Shown here one piece after another: positions 7,476-13,661 of a stretch of DNA of 26,132 nt. Origin of the DNA: a virus; the IMG/VR virus record IMGVR_UViG_3300027858_000195, positions 1-26,132 of that record. One strand, written 5' to 3'. Each line of letters begins with the position of its first letter. Positions within the stretch are counted from its first letter, which is position 1. The notes under the pieces were generated by a model. It was not told the origin of the DNA and made no database searches. It worked only from the letters and a program-made list of their open reading frames with translations. Both the position numbers and the translations under genes were made by a program.

Positions 7476-8303
7476 TTGGCGGAAATCACACGGAAAGTAA
7501 CGTTACTATCACATACACAATTAGCGCAATCAATAGTCGAAGAAATATTAGAATCGGATTTAAAACCGCTATTCTTCGATGAAGACAACGTTTGGAGTAA
7601 CGAAGTTACCGACGGTCAAGCACTCGCGCTTACCGCTATCCGAACGTGCTACAGCGCTAATAAACCGTCGGAAATCGTAGCAAAGGAAGGCGCTCGCTAT
7701 TTCAAAGCGAAAGCGTCAGACGGCGGTACAGGAACGGACGCTGACCGTCTTATCCGAATGATCGTATCAAGCGGTCATACGAGTACGCTCGAAGGCATTA
7801 CGTTTAACTTCGCAGTCGAAGGCGTTAGTCGTGCATTACTCGCGCAATTAACGAGGCATCGCGTAGGTTTCTCGTTCAGCGTCCAGTCACAACGTTATGT
7901 ACGGATGGGTTCTTCCGATAGGTCGGGCGGATTTGATTACGTTGTGCCGGATACGATTAAAGCGAAACATTCCGTAAATGAACACGGAGATTATGACGAT
8001 GAAAACGCCTACGAATATTTCGCTAAGGCTATGCGCGATATTCAAGACGTATACGATACGCTACGTTCTCACGGAATTCCCGCGGAAGATGCTCGCGCAG
8101 TCCTACCGCAAGCTGCGTCATGCAATATCGTATTATCCGCGAACTTACGCGCTATCCTCGACTTTTACGGTAAACGTAAAGCAGGCAACGGAGCGCAAGC
8201 GGAAATCGCAGGACTCGCGGAGGACTTACGCAAGGCAGTCGTAAACGTTGAACCGTGGATTGACGCATTCTTCGGAGTAAATGAAATGGAGGCGAGCGAA
8301 TGA
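7476..8303 (+). CDS. thyX: FAD-dependent thymidylate synthase ThyX
   Basis: Converts dUMP to dTMP using methylenetetrahydrofolate, FAD and NADPH. Start TTG 7476 immediately follows the dUTPase stop, with AAGGAGGACG upstream. The 275-residue protein carries the ThyX signature: TRHRVGFSFSVQSQRY, with Arg127-His128-Arg129 and Ser133/Ser138/Arg140 for FAD and dUMP binding. The upstream SSGHTSTLEG (99-107) is the conserved His-Ser-Glu segment. LPQAASCNIVLSANLRAILDFYGKR matches the C-terminal substrate-binding helix. Insertions around 28-45 and 145-175 make it slightly longer than typical bacterial enzymes. With dUTPase and RNR it forms a complete route to dTTP precursors. Confidence 0.93.
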   Translation: MAEITRKVTLLSHTQLAQSIVEEILESDLKPLFFDEDNVWSNEVTDGQALALTAIRTCYSANKPSEIVAKEGARYFKAKASDGGTGTDADRLIRMIVSSGHTSTLEGITFNFAVEGVSRALLAQLTRHRVGFSFSVQSQRYVRMGSSDRSGGFDYVVPDTIKAKHSVNEHGDYDDENAYEYFAKAMRDIQDVYDTLRSHGIPAEDARAVLPQAASCNIVLSANLRAILDFYGKRKAGNGAQAEIAGLAEDLRKAVVNVEPWIDAFFGVNEMEASE

Positions 8304-8470
8304 ATAGCGTATTTGTAATATGGGACGAAAATGACGGTTATAACATGGCTCGCGTATATGCCGATGAAAAGACGGCAAACTTCGCGCTCAAACTTAAATA
8401 TACGGAATACTGGATAATTCACGGAAAAGCAACGGTTAAAGAAGTACCTATCGTACGATTCGAAGATTAA
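8300..8470 (+). CDS. Small hypothetical protein, 56 aa
   Basis: Not recognised. ATG 8300 overlaps the thyX stop, with TGGAGGCGAG upstream as RBS. The sequence looks like a small beta-rich fold: FVIWDENDGYNMARVYADEKTANFAL, then WIIHGKATVKEVPIVRF. No cysteines, signal or membrane segment. Confidence 0.65.
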   Translation: MNSVFVIWDENDGYNMARVYADEKTANFALKLKYTEYWIIHGKATVKEVPIVRFED

Positions 8471-8472
8471 CG

Positions 8473-8478
8473 AAGGAG
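8473..8478 (+). promoter_or_regulatory. Ribosome binding site pointing to an ATC start
   Basis: AAGGAG, 2 bases after a stop and 7 bases before ATC 8486. No ATG, GTG or TTG lies in the downstream frame before ATG 8615, which itself has no RBS, so this site decides the start of the 3D-domain gene. Confidence 0.7.
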
Positions 8479-8485
8479 TGGTCGC

Positions 8486-9088
8486 ATCAATAAACGAAAA
8501 CTAACGTTAATATACGCATTATCAGTCGCAGTCGGAATACTAGGCGGACTCACCACATTACCACACGTAATCACCACGGAAATACCATCGGAATCACGCG
8601 GATATACAACGCAAATGCCCGCAATGATAGATAACGAGCCTACGTTAAACAAACACACTAGGCAAGCGTTTAAGGCGGACGCAATAAGTAAACGGAAGGC
8701 ACACGTTGAAGCACGTAAGAAGGCGCAAGTTATTACCGTAAGTCGGTCGGCTGAACCGCAAAGGCAAGCGGTCATATTCGAAGCTACCGCGTATGTCGCG
8801 TTATGCGATACGGGATGCACCGGAATTACGAGAACAGGCGTTGATGTACGTAATACGATTACCTACGCAGGACATCGCGTAATAGCCGTTGATCCGCGTG
8901 TCATACCGCTAGATTCGCTAGTGCGCGTTAATTTAGCGGACGGTACGACATTTACGGCAACGGCGCAAGATACAGGCGGTCGCATCCACGGGCATATCGT
9001 CGACATACTCGTCAGTAGCGAGAGTGATGCGTGGGCGTTCGGTAGACAACGAATAACAATCGAGGTATTACGAAAGGGGAACGGTTGA
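8486..9088 (+). CDS. Membrane-anchored 3D-domain (double-psi barrel) protein
   Basis: Probable cell-wall-active or wall-associated protein. From ATC 8486 it has 200 residues: a basic N-terminus (NKRKLT), a hydrophobic segment at about 8-27 (IYALSVAVGILGGLTTLP), a charged Lys/Arg/Ala-rich linker at 55-90, and a C-terminal 3D domain at about 96-196. The three aspartates that name the domain are Asp136 in AVDPRVIPL, Asp162 in AQDTGGRIHG and Asp173 in HIVDILV; the fold is shared with MltA-type lytic transglycosylases and YuiC/RpfB-like proteins. Starting at ATG 8615 would delete the membrane segment. Two cysteines (CDTGC) at 107-111 could form a disulfide outside the cell. It ends one base before the next ATG. 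Endolysin-like activity is possible but not shown. Confidence 0.8.
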   Translation: MNKRKLTLIYALSVAVGILGGLTTLPHVITTEIPSESRGYTTQMPAMIDNEPTLNKHTRQAFKADAISKRKAHVEARKKAQVITVSRSAEPQRQAVIFEATAYVALCDTGCTGITRTGVDVRNTITYAGHRVIAVDPRVIPLDSLVRVNLADGTTFTATAQDTGGRIHGHIVDILVSSESDAWAFGRQRITIEVLRKGNG

Positions 9089-9730
9089 ATGACGAAGTTT
9101 AATAAAGGCGATAAGGTACGATTCATCGGTAAAAAGCGTGATTTTAACGAGGATGTAACCCGCGGAAAAGTTTACGAAATTCATGCGATGAATGCTCAAG
9201 GAGACGCGAGTTTTTACGACGATGCAGAATCGGAAAACGAATGGTCGTATATCTCCACTGAAACGGAGCATTTATTCGAATTAGTACCGGAAGAATCACC
9301 GCTAACGGAAACCGACATCATAGCAAATCTAGCGTTACGCGTATCGGAATTAGAACGCGCTGAAATACGCTCAATGCACGAAGCCGAGGCGTCAGCTTAC
9401 GCTAAATACGGTAATCCCTACGAGGAACAAACGGAAGGCAAGGTAGACAACGCAGCTACAACGCAAGCTGAACGTATCGAAGCCGTATGCAACGAAGTCC
9501 GCGGCCTGTTAATACGCAAGAACCACGATTACGGCGATTCGTTTAGCAAACAGTACGCTAAATACGGGATTCTTAGCGGACTGATGCGCATGGACGATAA
9601 GATGGCGCGTCTTGATACGTTGATTAACGGGGCAGATGCGCAGGTTGACGAAAGTATTGACGATTCTATCGCAGATTTAGCGGGTTATGCGTTGCTTACG
9701 TTGGTTGAGCGTCGGAAAGACGGAAAATAA
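9089..9730 (+). CDS. DUF1599 (nucleotide-modification-associated) domain protein with SH3-like N-terminus
   Basis: 213 residues. The C-terminal half (about 128-205) reads as DUF1599: LIRKNHDYGDSFSKQY, GILSGLMRMDDKMARLDTL and VDESIDDSIADLAGYALLTL. DUF1599 proteins are found in phages and have been linked by comparative genomics to nucleotide modification; the biochemical role is not established. The N-terminus, KFNKGDKVRFIGKKRDFNED...GKVYEI, looks like a small SH3/KOW-like beta barrel, joined by a helical linker at 72-125. ATG 9089 follows the previous stop directly, with AAAGGGG upstream. Its last 35 bases overlap the 3' end of the convergent minus-strand gene. Confidence 0.75.
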   Translation: MTKFNKGDKVRFIGKKRDFNEDVTRGKVYEIHAMNAQGDASFYDDAESENEWSYISTETEHLFELVPEESPLTETDIIANLALRVSELERAEIRSMHEAEASAYAKYGNPYEEQTEGKVDNAATTQAERIEAVCNEVRGLLIRKNHDYGDSFSKQYAKYGILSGLMRMDDKMARLDTLINGADAQVDESIDDSIADLAGYALLTLVERRKDGK

Positions 9731-10088
9731 ACACGCTACCATCGCTACTACCACGATCATACACGAAGCTATACGGAGCGCCCTCGCCTCCATACGCATA
9801 CTGCTCGCTAAACTTACGCGCACTCATATAGTAGCGTTTGTCAACGAAATAAGACGCAGTATTCGCGTTGGCACTCGTTGGAGTGACGCCATTATCCTTA
9901 ATAACCGCTAGCGAACGGTCGTGTACGCGGTACATCAGGACTAGACGCTGATACGGTTTAATGCCGAGCAACTTCCGCACGGTAGCGTTGATATAAAAGC
10001 GACGTTGATTGTCGAGCGTAATGAACGGTAAGCCGTCCGTTGGTACGTATTCGAATCCGTCGAGTAGTGCGCTGCTTTCTTCGTTCAT
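9696..10088 (-). CDS. AbrB-like DNA-binding regulator (probable), minus strand
   Basis: The only gene read leftwards. The ATG at 10088 (130 residues) has CGGAGGT at good spacing on the minus strand; a start at 10145 would lie over the promoter. Residues about 22-65 (ITLDNQRRFYINATVRKLLGIKPYQRLVLMYR...LAVIKDN) resemble the AbrB/SpoVT swapped-hairpin domain, in which a strand, a short helix (xxVRKxLGI) and a strand ending in xxIxK form a DNA-binding dimer. The C-terminal 65 residues, rich in Tyr and Gly, are unassigned. Position opposite the operon, with its own promoter and facing a sigma-like gene, fits a transcriptional switch (inference). AbrB assignment is moderate. Confidence 0.65.
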   Translation of the reverse strand: MNEESSALLDGFEYVPTDGLPFITLDNQRRFYINATVRKLLGIKPYQRLVLMYRVHDRSLAVIKDNGVTPTSANANTASYFVDKRYYMSARKFSEQYAYGGEGAPYSFVYDRGSSDGSVFIFRLSDAQPT

Positions 10089-10123
10089 GCGGTGATACCT
10101 CCGAGTTTTTAAATAATAACGTA

Positions 10124-10152
10124 ATTGTAACGTAAGTATACGCAAGTTGCAA
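10124..10152 (-). promoter_or_regulatory. Sigma-70/SigA-type promoter for the minus-strand regulator
   Basis: On the minus strand: -35 TTGCAA (10152-10147), a 17-base spacer, then -10 TACAAT (10129-10124), five of six matches to TATAAT. It lies about 36 bases upstream of the start codon at 10088, leaving room for the RBS. A clear plus-strand counterpart was not found. Confidence 0.65.
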
Positions 10153-10180
10153 CGGATATATACGAAAGGTGGACGATTAG

Positions 10181-10522
10181 ATGACGGAAGCTAAAGCGAT
10201 ACTCCGTAACTACCACGCGCTAGTCGAGCGCCAATACAAAGGCGACGTGGACGCGATATGCACGCTTGTCGACCTTGCCGACGCAATAGAGCGCGCTAAC
10301 TTAACCGATAGGCAAACGGAGGCTCTTAGGTACGTATATGGCGATGACTTGACGCAGAAGGTCGCAGGCGAGCGGATGGGGATATCGCAACCTAACGTGA
10401 CTGCGTATATCGATACAGCGGTTGAAAAGATTGACGCAATTTACGAATATATTGGGTGGCATAACGGAGATATCACGAAGGAGGATTTCAATGACGAAGC
10501 TGACACGACAATCAACGCATGA
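10181..10522 (+). CDS. Sigma-70 region 4-like HTH protein (positive regulator type)
   Basis: 113 residues; ATG 10181 with GAAAGGTGG upstream. Residues about 40-85, LTDRQTEALRYVYGDDL...AGERMGISQPNVTAYIDTAVEKI, match the helix-turn-helix of sigma factor region 4: LTxRQ..AL..Y..... then .A..MGISQ.NV. No region 2 is visible, so it is not a full sigma factor; small proteins of this kind in phages activate late transcription or bind the -35 element. Divergent to the AbrB-like gene and first after it, it is well placed to control the genes to the right (inference). It overlaps the next gene by about 32 bases. Confidence 0.75.
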   Translation: MTEAKAILRNYHALVERQYKGDVDAICTLVDLADAIERANLTDRQTEALRYVYGDDLTQKVAGERMGISQPNVTAYIDTAVEKIDAIYEYIGWHNGDITKEDFNDEADTTINA

Positions 10523-10874
10523 TGCGATAAATACGGAGTTTACGAGTTTCAAGCGTACACAAACAACGCGTGAATATCGAATTAAGTTTGCGGAAGAACT
10601 TACCGAAAGGTACTTCGCTGAACACGGTAAAATGCCGGAAGGAACGATCCTCGAACGTTTAGCTACGTTGATATTGCAAGACGAATTAGCGGACACACAT
10701 CCGGATAAAATGACACGCGAGGAATATCCGTTATTAAGCGATAGACAACGTGATACTCGCGGACGTGACGAGCGTTCCTTTAGTGCTGCGCAAGATGTAG
10801 CGACTGATGGCGTTGATTACCGCGTGAAAAGTCGCGATAGTAACCGCAGAATACGCGAAGTTTTCGGAGAATAA
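10491..10874 (+). CDS. Hypothetical protein, 127 aa
   Basis: No family recognised. ATG 10491 has AAGGAGG at 10478-10484; the longer in-frame start at 10422 has none. It begins inside the 3' end of the sigma-like gene. The protein is strongly charged (many Arg, Glu, Asp) and helical, with TTREYRIKFAEELTERYFAEHGKMPEGTILERLATLIL at 23-60 and an Arg-rich C-terminus (about 78-127), so nucleic-acid binding is plausible. It is the last gene before a terminator, and may act with its partner. Confidence 0.65.
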   Translation: MTKLTRQSTHDAINTEFTSFKRTQTTREYRIKFAEELTERYFAEHGKMPEGTILERLATLILQDELADTHPDKMTREEYPLLSDRQRDTRGRDERSFSAAQDVATDGVDYRVKSRDSNRRIREVFGE

Positions 10875-10891
10875 GCGTCACTTAGTATATT

Positions 10892-10937
10892 ATACCGCGT
10901 TAGACTGCTTAACACTATGAAGGCGGTATTTTACCGC
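10892..10937 (+). promoter_or_regulatory. Two mutually exclusive hairpins (possible attenuator)
   Basis: ATACCGC at 10892-10898 can pair with GCGGTAT at 10923-10929, which is followed by TTT. The same GCGGTA can instead pair with TACCGC at 10932-10937 in a tight hairpin. Only one can form at a time. This may simply be a terminator with overlapping repeats. Confidence 0.45.
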
Positions 10938-10952
10938 TATAACAACATAAAC

Positions 10953-11000
10953 AAGCGCGCAAACTCCGTTGTCATGACGGTAAGGCGCGCTTTTATTATT
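10953..11000 (+). terminator. Rho-independent terminator
   Basis: AAGCGCGC (10953-10960) pairs with GCGCGCTT (10985-10992), with an inner CCGT/ACGG stem, and is followed by TTTTATTATT. It lies 78 bases after the stop of the 127-aa gene and before the methyltransferase leader. Confidence 0.7.
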
Positions 11001-11014
11001 TACGAAACTTACAT

Positions 11015-11066
11015 TGCGTAGATAGTCTGACGGGACGAAAAGCGGAACCCTACCGCCTGCTACGCA
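11015..11066 (+). ncRNA. Possible structured leader element upstream of the methyltransferase
   Basis: TGCGTAG (11015-11021) pairs perfectly with CTACGCA (11060-11066). Inside are a GCGG/CCGC hairpin (11042-11045 with 11053-11056) and a weak GTC/GAC hairpin, giving a three-way-junction shape of 52 bases. TACGCA at 11085-11090, next to the RBS, could compete for the same 5' strand. No known riboswitch or ribozyme was recognised. Confidence 0.35.
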
Positions 11067-11107
11067 TTTATTTACGTTAGGGAATACGCAAATGGGAGCG
11101 ATGGAGA

Positions 11108-11911
11108 ATGACGTTAGAATTAAATACCGTGTATGAAGGCGATTGCCTTACGTTAATGAAGGATATACCGGATAAGAGCGTTGATATGATATTATGCGAT
11201 TTACCGTATGGGACTACCGCGTGTAAATGGGATACGGTTATTCCGTTTGAACCGTTGTGGAAGGAGTATGAACGCGTTATAAAAGATAACGGTGCGATTG
11301 TGTTAACCGCTAGTCAGCCGTTTACATCTGCGTTGATAATGAGCAACCCCAAAATGTATAAATACAACTTCGTCTGGGAAAAAAGCAAAGGCTCTAACTT
11401 CACGCACGCTAAGAATATGCCGATTAAATTCCATGAGGATGTATGCGTGTTTAGCAAAGCACCTATCGGACATAAAGTGCAATTAGGCACTAAGAGAATG
11501 ATGTATAATCCGCAAGGGTTAATTAAAGTAGACCGCAAGTGGTCGCGTCCTAAGAAATACGAAAACGGACACAACCTTTCTAGGGAAAGTCATAAACTGG
11601 AACGTATTATAGAATTTACAAATTATCCTACTAGCATACTAAAATACGGTAATTCGGATAATCGCGAAAGAGGGTTACACCCTACGCAAAAGCCTGTAAT
11701 GTTATTCGAGCATCTAATCCGCACATATACAAACGAAGGCGACACGGTACTCGACAATTGCCTCGGTTCCGGAACTACAGCAATCGCGGCAATCAACACT
11801 AATCGCAACTATATCGGAATAGAACAAGACGCCGAATACGTAGCAATCGCACGCCAGCGTATCAGCGACGCTATGCAAACGGAAGTCGACGGAGGTGTTC
11901 GCGTTGACTGA
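11108..11911 (+). CDS. DNA methyltransferase (amino-methylating, beta-type order)
   Basis: Transfers a methyl group from S-adenosylmethionine to an adenine N6 or cytosine N4. The 267-residue protein has the catalytic motif first (LCDLPYGT, a DPPY variant, at about 29-36), then a target-recognition stretch, and the SAM-binding motif near the end (DNCLGSGTTAIAAI, about 217-230), preceded by LHPTQKPVMLFEHLI. This catalytic-then-SAM order is that of the beta class. GGGAG at 11094-11098 is the RBS for ATG 11108; ATG 11101 is out of frame. No restriction enzyme gene lies beside it, so it is an orphan enzyme. A paralogue is encoded at 19412. Its specificity cannot be read from the sequence. Confidence 0.88.
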   Translation: MTLELNTVYEGDCLTLMKDIPDKSVDMILCDLPYGTTACKWDTVIPFEPLWKEYERVIKDNGAIVLTASQPFTSALIMSNPKMYKYNFVWEKSKGSNFTHAKNMPIKFHEDVCVFSKAPIGHKVQLGTKRMMYNPQGLIKVDRKWSRPKKYENGHNLSRESHKLERIIEFTNYPTSILKYGNSDNRERGLHPTQKPVMLFEHLIRTYTNEGDTVLDNCLGSGTTAIAAINTNRNYIGIEQDAEYVAIARQRISDAMQTEVDGGVRVD

Positions 11912-12782
11912 CGCAATTAATCGCTACCAGGACGATGATGGTCGCGAAATCGTATACGGATATGCAGACGAAGTATCGATACAAACGAATGAAACGTTAG
12001 ACGAATGGCGTGACGCTAAACGACGTAAGGAATTACGCGAAAGTGGTCCTACGCGTTACTACGTTAACTGCTACCACGATACGGCGAAGCTACTTAGCGA
12101 AACGTTAAAGGTGACGGAGTTAGGCGTATTAATGAAGTTGATTCCGTATTTGAAGATGAATAGCGGAGGTCAACTAGTTCACAACGGAAGTCGCATGACA
12201 TCGTCAGCTATCGCGAAAGCCATCGGTAAAGGTAAACGCACAACAGACGAATTGCTAGCGGACTTAGTTTCGCATGGCGTGTTATTTACGGAACGTGACG
12301 GCAGATTCGTTGTTTACGGCATTAACGAGTTTTACCATTCCATCGGAAAGCACGTACGCAAAACGTATTATACGAAAGTGTACCAGGTGAAGACGCGTAC
12401 AGACATCGCTAATCTAACGATACAAGCCGCTGGACTACTGTATAAGATGATCCCGTATTTTAACTACGAGTATTGCTGTTTATGCGATAACCCGGAAGAA
12501 ACGGATAAGACGAAACTACGGTATATGTCGCATATTCAATTGGCGCAACTTATCGGAGTCGACCGCAAGTTCATCGATAGGTATATGAAGGAGTTACGCA
12601 AATACGGCTTTGTAGCGACGTTCCTACTGCATGAATCGGAGTTATACGTAATTAATCCGGACATCATGTACCGCAAGCGTGACGAATATACATCTTATGC
12701 AGAAGCGTTACGTACATTATTCGTGATAAGCGAGAGTTATACGGAACAGATAAACGTGAAGCTAGCGGACTTACCGTATTAA
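11904..12782 (+). CDS. Replication initiator-like protein with two winged-helix domains
   Basis: Start TTG 11904 (292 residues) is preferred because GGAGG at 11891-11895 lies 8 bases before it; GTG 11895 would overlap that RBS. It overlaps the methyltransferase stop. Two related winged-helix units can be seen: about 70-150 (ELGVLMKLIPYLKMNSGG...MTSSAIAKAIGKGKRTTDELLADLVSHGVLF) and about 173-255 (QAAGLLYKMIPYFNYEYC...MSHIQLAQLIGVDRKFIDRYMKELRKYGFV). Both have a hydrophobic LxKLIPY/LYKMIPY helix, then an HTH and wing. This duplicated layout is that of RepA/RepE-type iteron-binding initiators. Immediately downstream are perfect 20-bp repeats. A transcription regulator of the same fold is the alternative. 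Confidence 0.6.
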   Translation: MTDAINRYQDDDGREIVYGYADEVSIQTNETLDEWRDAKRRKELRESGPTRYYVNCYHDTAKLLSETLKVTELGVLMKLIPYLKMNSGGQLVHNGSRMTSSAIAKAIGKGKRTTDELLADLVSHGVLFTERDGRFVVYGINEFYHSIGKHVRKTYYTKVYQVKTRTDIANLTIQAAGLLYKMIPYFNYEYCCLCDNPEETDKTKLRYMSHIQLAQLIGVDRKFIDRYMKELRKYGFVATFLLHESELYVINPDIMYRKRDEYTSYAEALRTLFVISESYTEQINVKLADLPY

Positions 12783-12785
12783 GCG

Positions 12786-12836
12786 TGGGTCAAATACTGC
12801 AATCTAACGCCGATTTTGGGTCAAATACTGCAATCT
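12786..12836 (+). repeat. Two perfect 20-bp direct repeats, iteron-like
   Basis: TGGGTCAAATACTGCAATCT occurs at 12786-12805 and again at 12817-12836, with no mismatch and a 31-base start-to-start distance (about three helical turns), so bound proteins would sit on the same face. It begins three bases after the stop of the initiator-like gene. Confidence 0.85.
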
Positions 12837-12851
12837 TAGAAATGGCGATGA

Positions 12852-12883
12852 GCCTTACGGAGAGTAAGCCTGAAGGCGTTTTT
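12852..12883 (+). terminator. Rho-independent terminator-like hairpin
   Basis: GCCTT (12852-12856) pairs with AAGGC (12873-12877), followed by GTTTTT. An alternative inner hairpin, CTTAC/GTAAG (12854-12868), competes. Probably ends transcription from the methyltransferase-initiator pair. Confidence 0.5.
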
Positions 12884-12980
12884 AGGGTCGGTTAACCTCT
12901 TCTCTTATAGATAACGCTAACTACGTATCACTTAAAGAATAGCGGTAAATACATTAATTAATATCTGCGACTGAACTTGT

Positions 12981-13025
12981 GAAGGCGCTATTACTTGACC
13001 TTGTAGTTCAAGACATGGCGTCTTC
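12981..13025 (+). repeat. Long inverted repeat (45-base hairpin)
   Basis: GAAGGCGC (12981-12988) pairs with GCGTCTTC (13018-13025) with one G-T wobble, and inside it CTTGAC (12994-12999) pairs with GTTCAAG (13006-13012) with one bulge. No T-run follows, so it is not a terminator. It may be an ssDNA origin, protein site or small RNA stem. Confidence 0.6.
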
Positions 13026-13118
13026 GCATAAATGCTCGACGCGGATGTTTAACAATAACGATAATATCGCTTATCTAAGACCATCGGTAAATACAAACAA
13101 CGCGCATCACTAACCGCT

Positions 13119-13190
13119 AATACTATCGAAGTATTAAACGGAGTTAACACTAACGGTAATACTGCGTTAGGAAATACCGCTACATTGCGG
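13119..13190 (+). promoter_or_regulatory. Three consecutive short hairpins before a small ORF
   Basis: AATACT/AGTATT (13119-13135), CTAACG/CGTTAG (13150-13170) and CCGC/GCGG (13177-13190) follow each other, ending 10 bases before GGAGGTGA. They could form a structured 5' leader; no promoter was identified. Confidence 0.35.
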
Positions 13191-13216
13191 AATACTATAC
13201 GGAGGTGAAACGATAA

Positions 13217-13303
13217 ATGGCGAAGTTAAACGATAGACAAATCGCAGCATTGTTACGGAGCCATATCGGATCACTCTTATATAGAAGGAACGCGTGTGGA
13301 TGA
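13217..13303 (+). CDS. Short ORF, 28 aa, with a strong ribosome binding site
   Basis: ATG 13217 follows GGAGGTGA (13201-13208), one of the best ribosome binding sites in the window. The peptide begins MAKLNDRQIAALLRSHIGSL and is basic and helix-prone, then ends at TGA 13301. It may be a real micro-protein, or the surviving 5' end of a decayed gene, since the following 400 bases are full of stops in this frame. Confidence 0.4.
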   Translation: MAKLNDRQIAALLRSHIGSLLYRRNACG

Positions 13304-13306
13304 CGG

Positions 13307-13610
13307 TGCATAACGTAACAGAGCGGTGAATAGCGTAGTATTGCGTAAGTTAGGCGAAGCGTTCACCACGGATAGCCCTTCGATAACCGGTGTGTCTCGT
13401 ATGCATATCGTATACATTAACGGGTAACGATCGTGTTCGGTTACTATTCGTAAGTATGCGTGGTTACTACGTTTATAGCGTGTGCATAACGGATGCATAA
13501 CGGTTAAGTAAGCGGAAGTAGTGAAACGTTGGTACGACAAGGGTTGGCGGAGTATCTAGTTTACATAATTAAAGTTATGGGAAGCTACGATGGCATAAAT
13601 ATGCATACCG
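13307..13610 (+). repeat. Five copies of TGCATANCG
   Basis: Copies at 13307-13315 (TGCATAACG), 13402-13410 (TGCATATCG), 13483-13491 and 13494-13502 (both TGCATAACG, tandem with an 11-base period) and 13602-13610 (TGCATACCG). A further half-match, TATGCAACGG, follows the last. All are on the same strand within 304 bases of non-coding sequence, as expected for protein-binding iterons. Confidence 0.6.
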
Positions 13611-13661
13611 TATGCAACGGTAATGGCGATATACTGGCGTTTTTGAAGACCGGGGCGCCTC

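Noticed and set aside
10100-10180. Plus-strand promoter for the sigma-like gene
   Set aside because: TATATA at 10157-10162 could be a -10, but no -35-like hexamer lies 16-18 bases upstream. It may need an activator; not called.
11015-11066. Hammerhead ribozyme (CTGACG...GACGAAA around 11027-11040)
   Set aside because: Stem II is missing, five bases separate stem I from the core, and the would-be cleavage base is G. The likeness to the consensus is partial.
11015-11066. tRNA
   Set aside because: A 7-bp closing stem is present, but only 52 bases, with no T-arm (TTCGA), anticodon arm or CCA. No tRNA was found elsewhere in the window.
13277-13540. 87-residue minus-strand ORF in the non-coding region
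   Set aside because: No RBS for its ATG, no recognisable motif, and it lies across the TGCATANCG repeats, which explain part of its composition. Chance ORF more likely.
12786-13610. CRISPR array
   Set aside because: Repeats are two or five copies with irregular spacing and short length; no spacer regularity and no cas genes.
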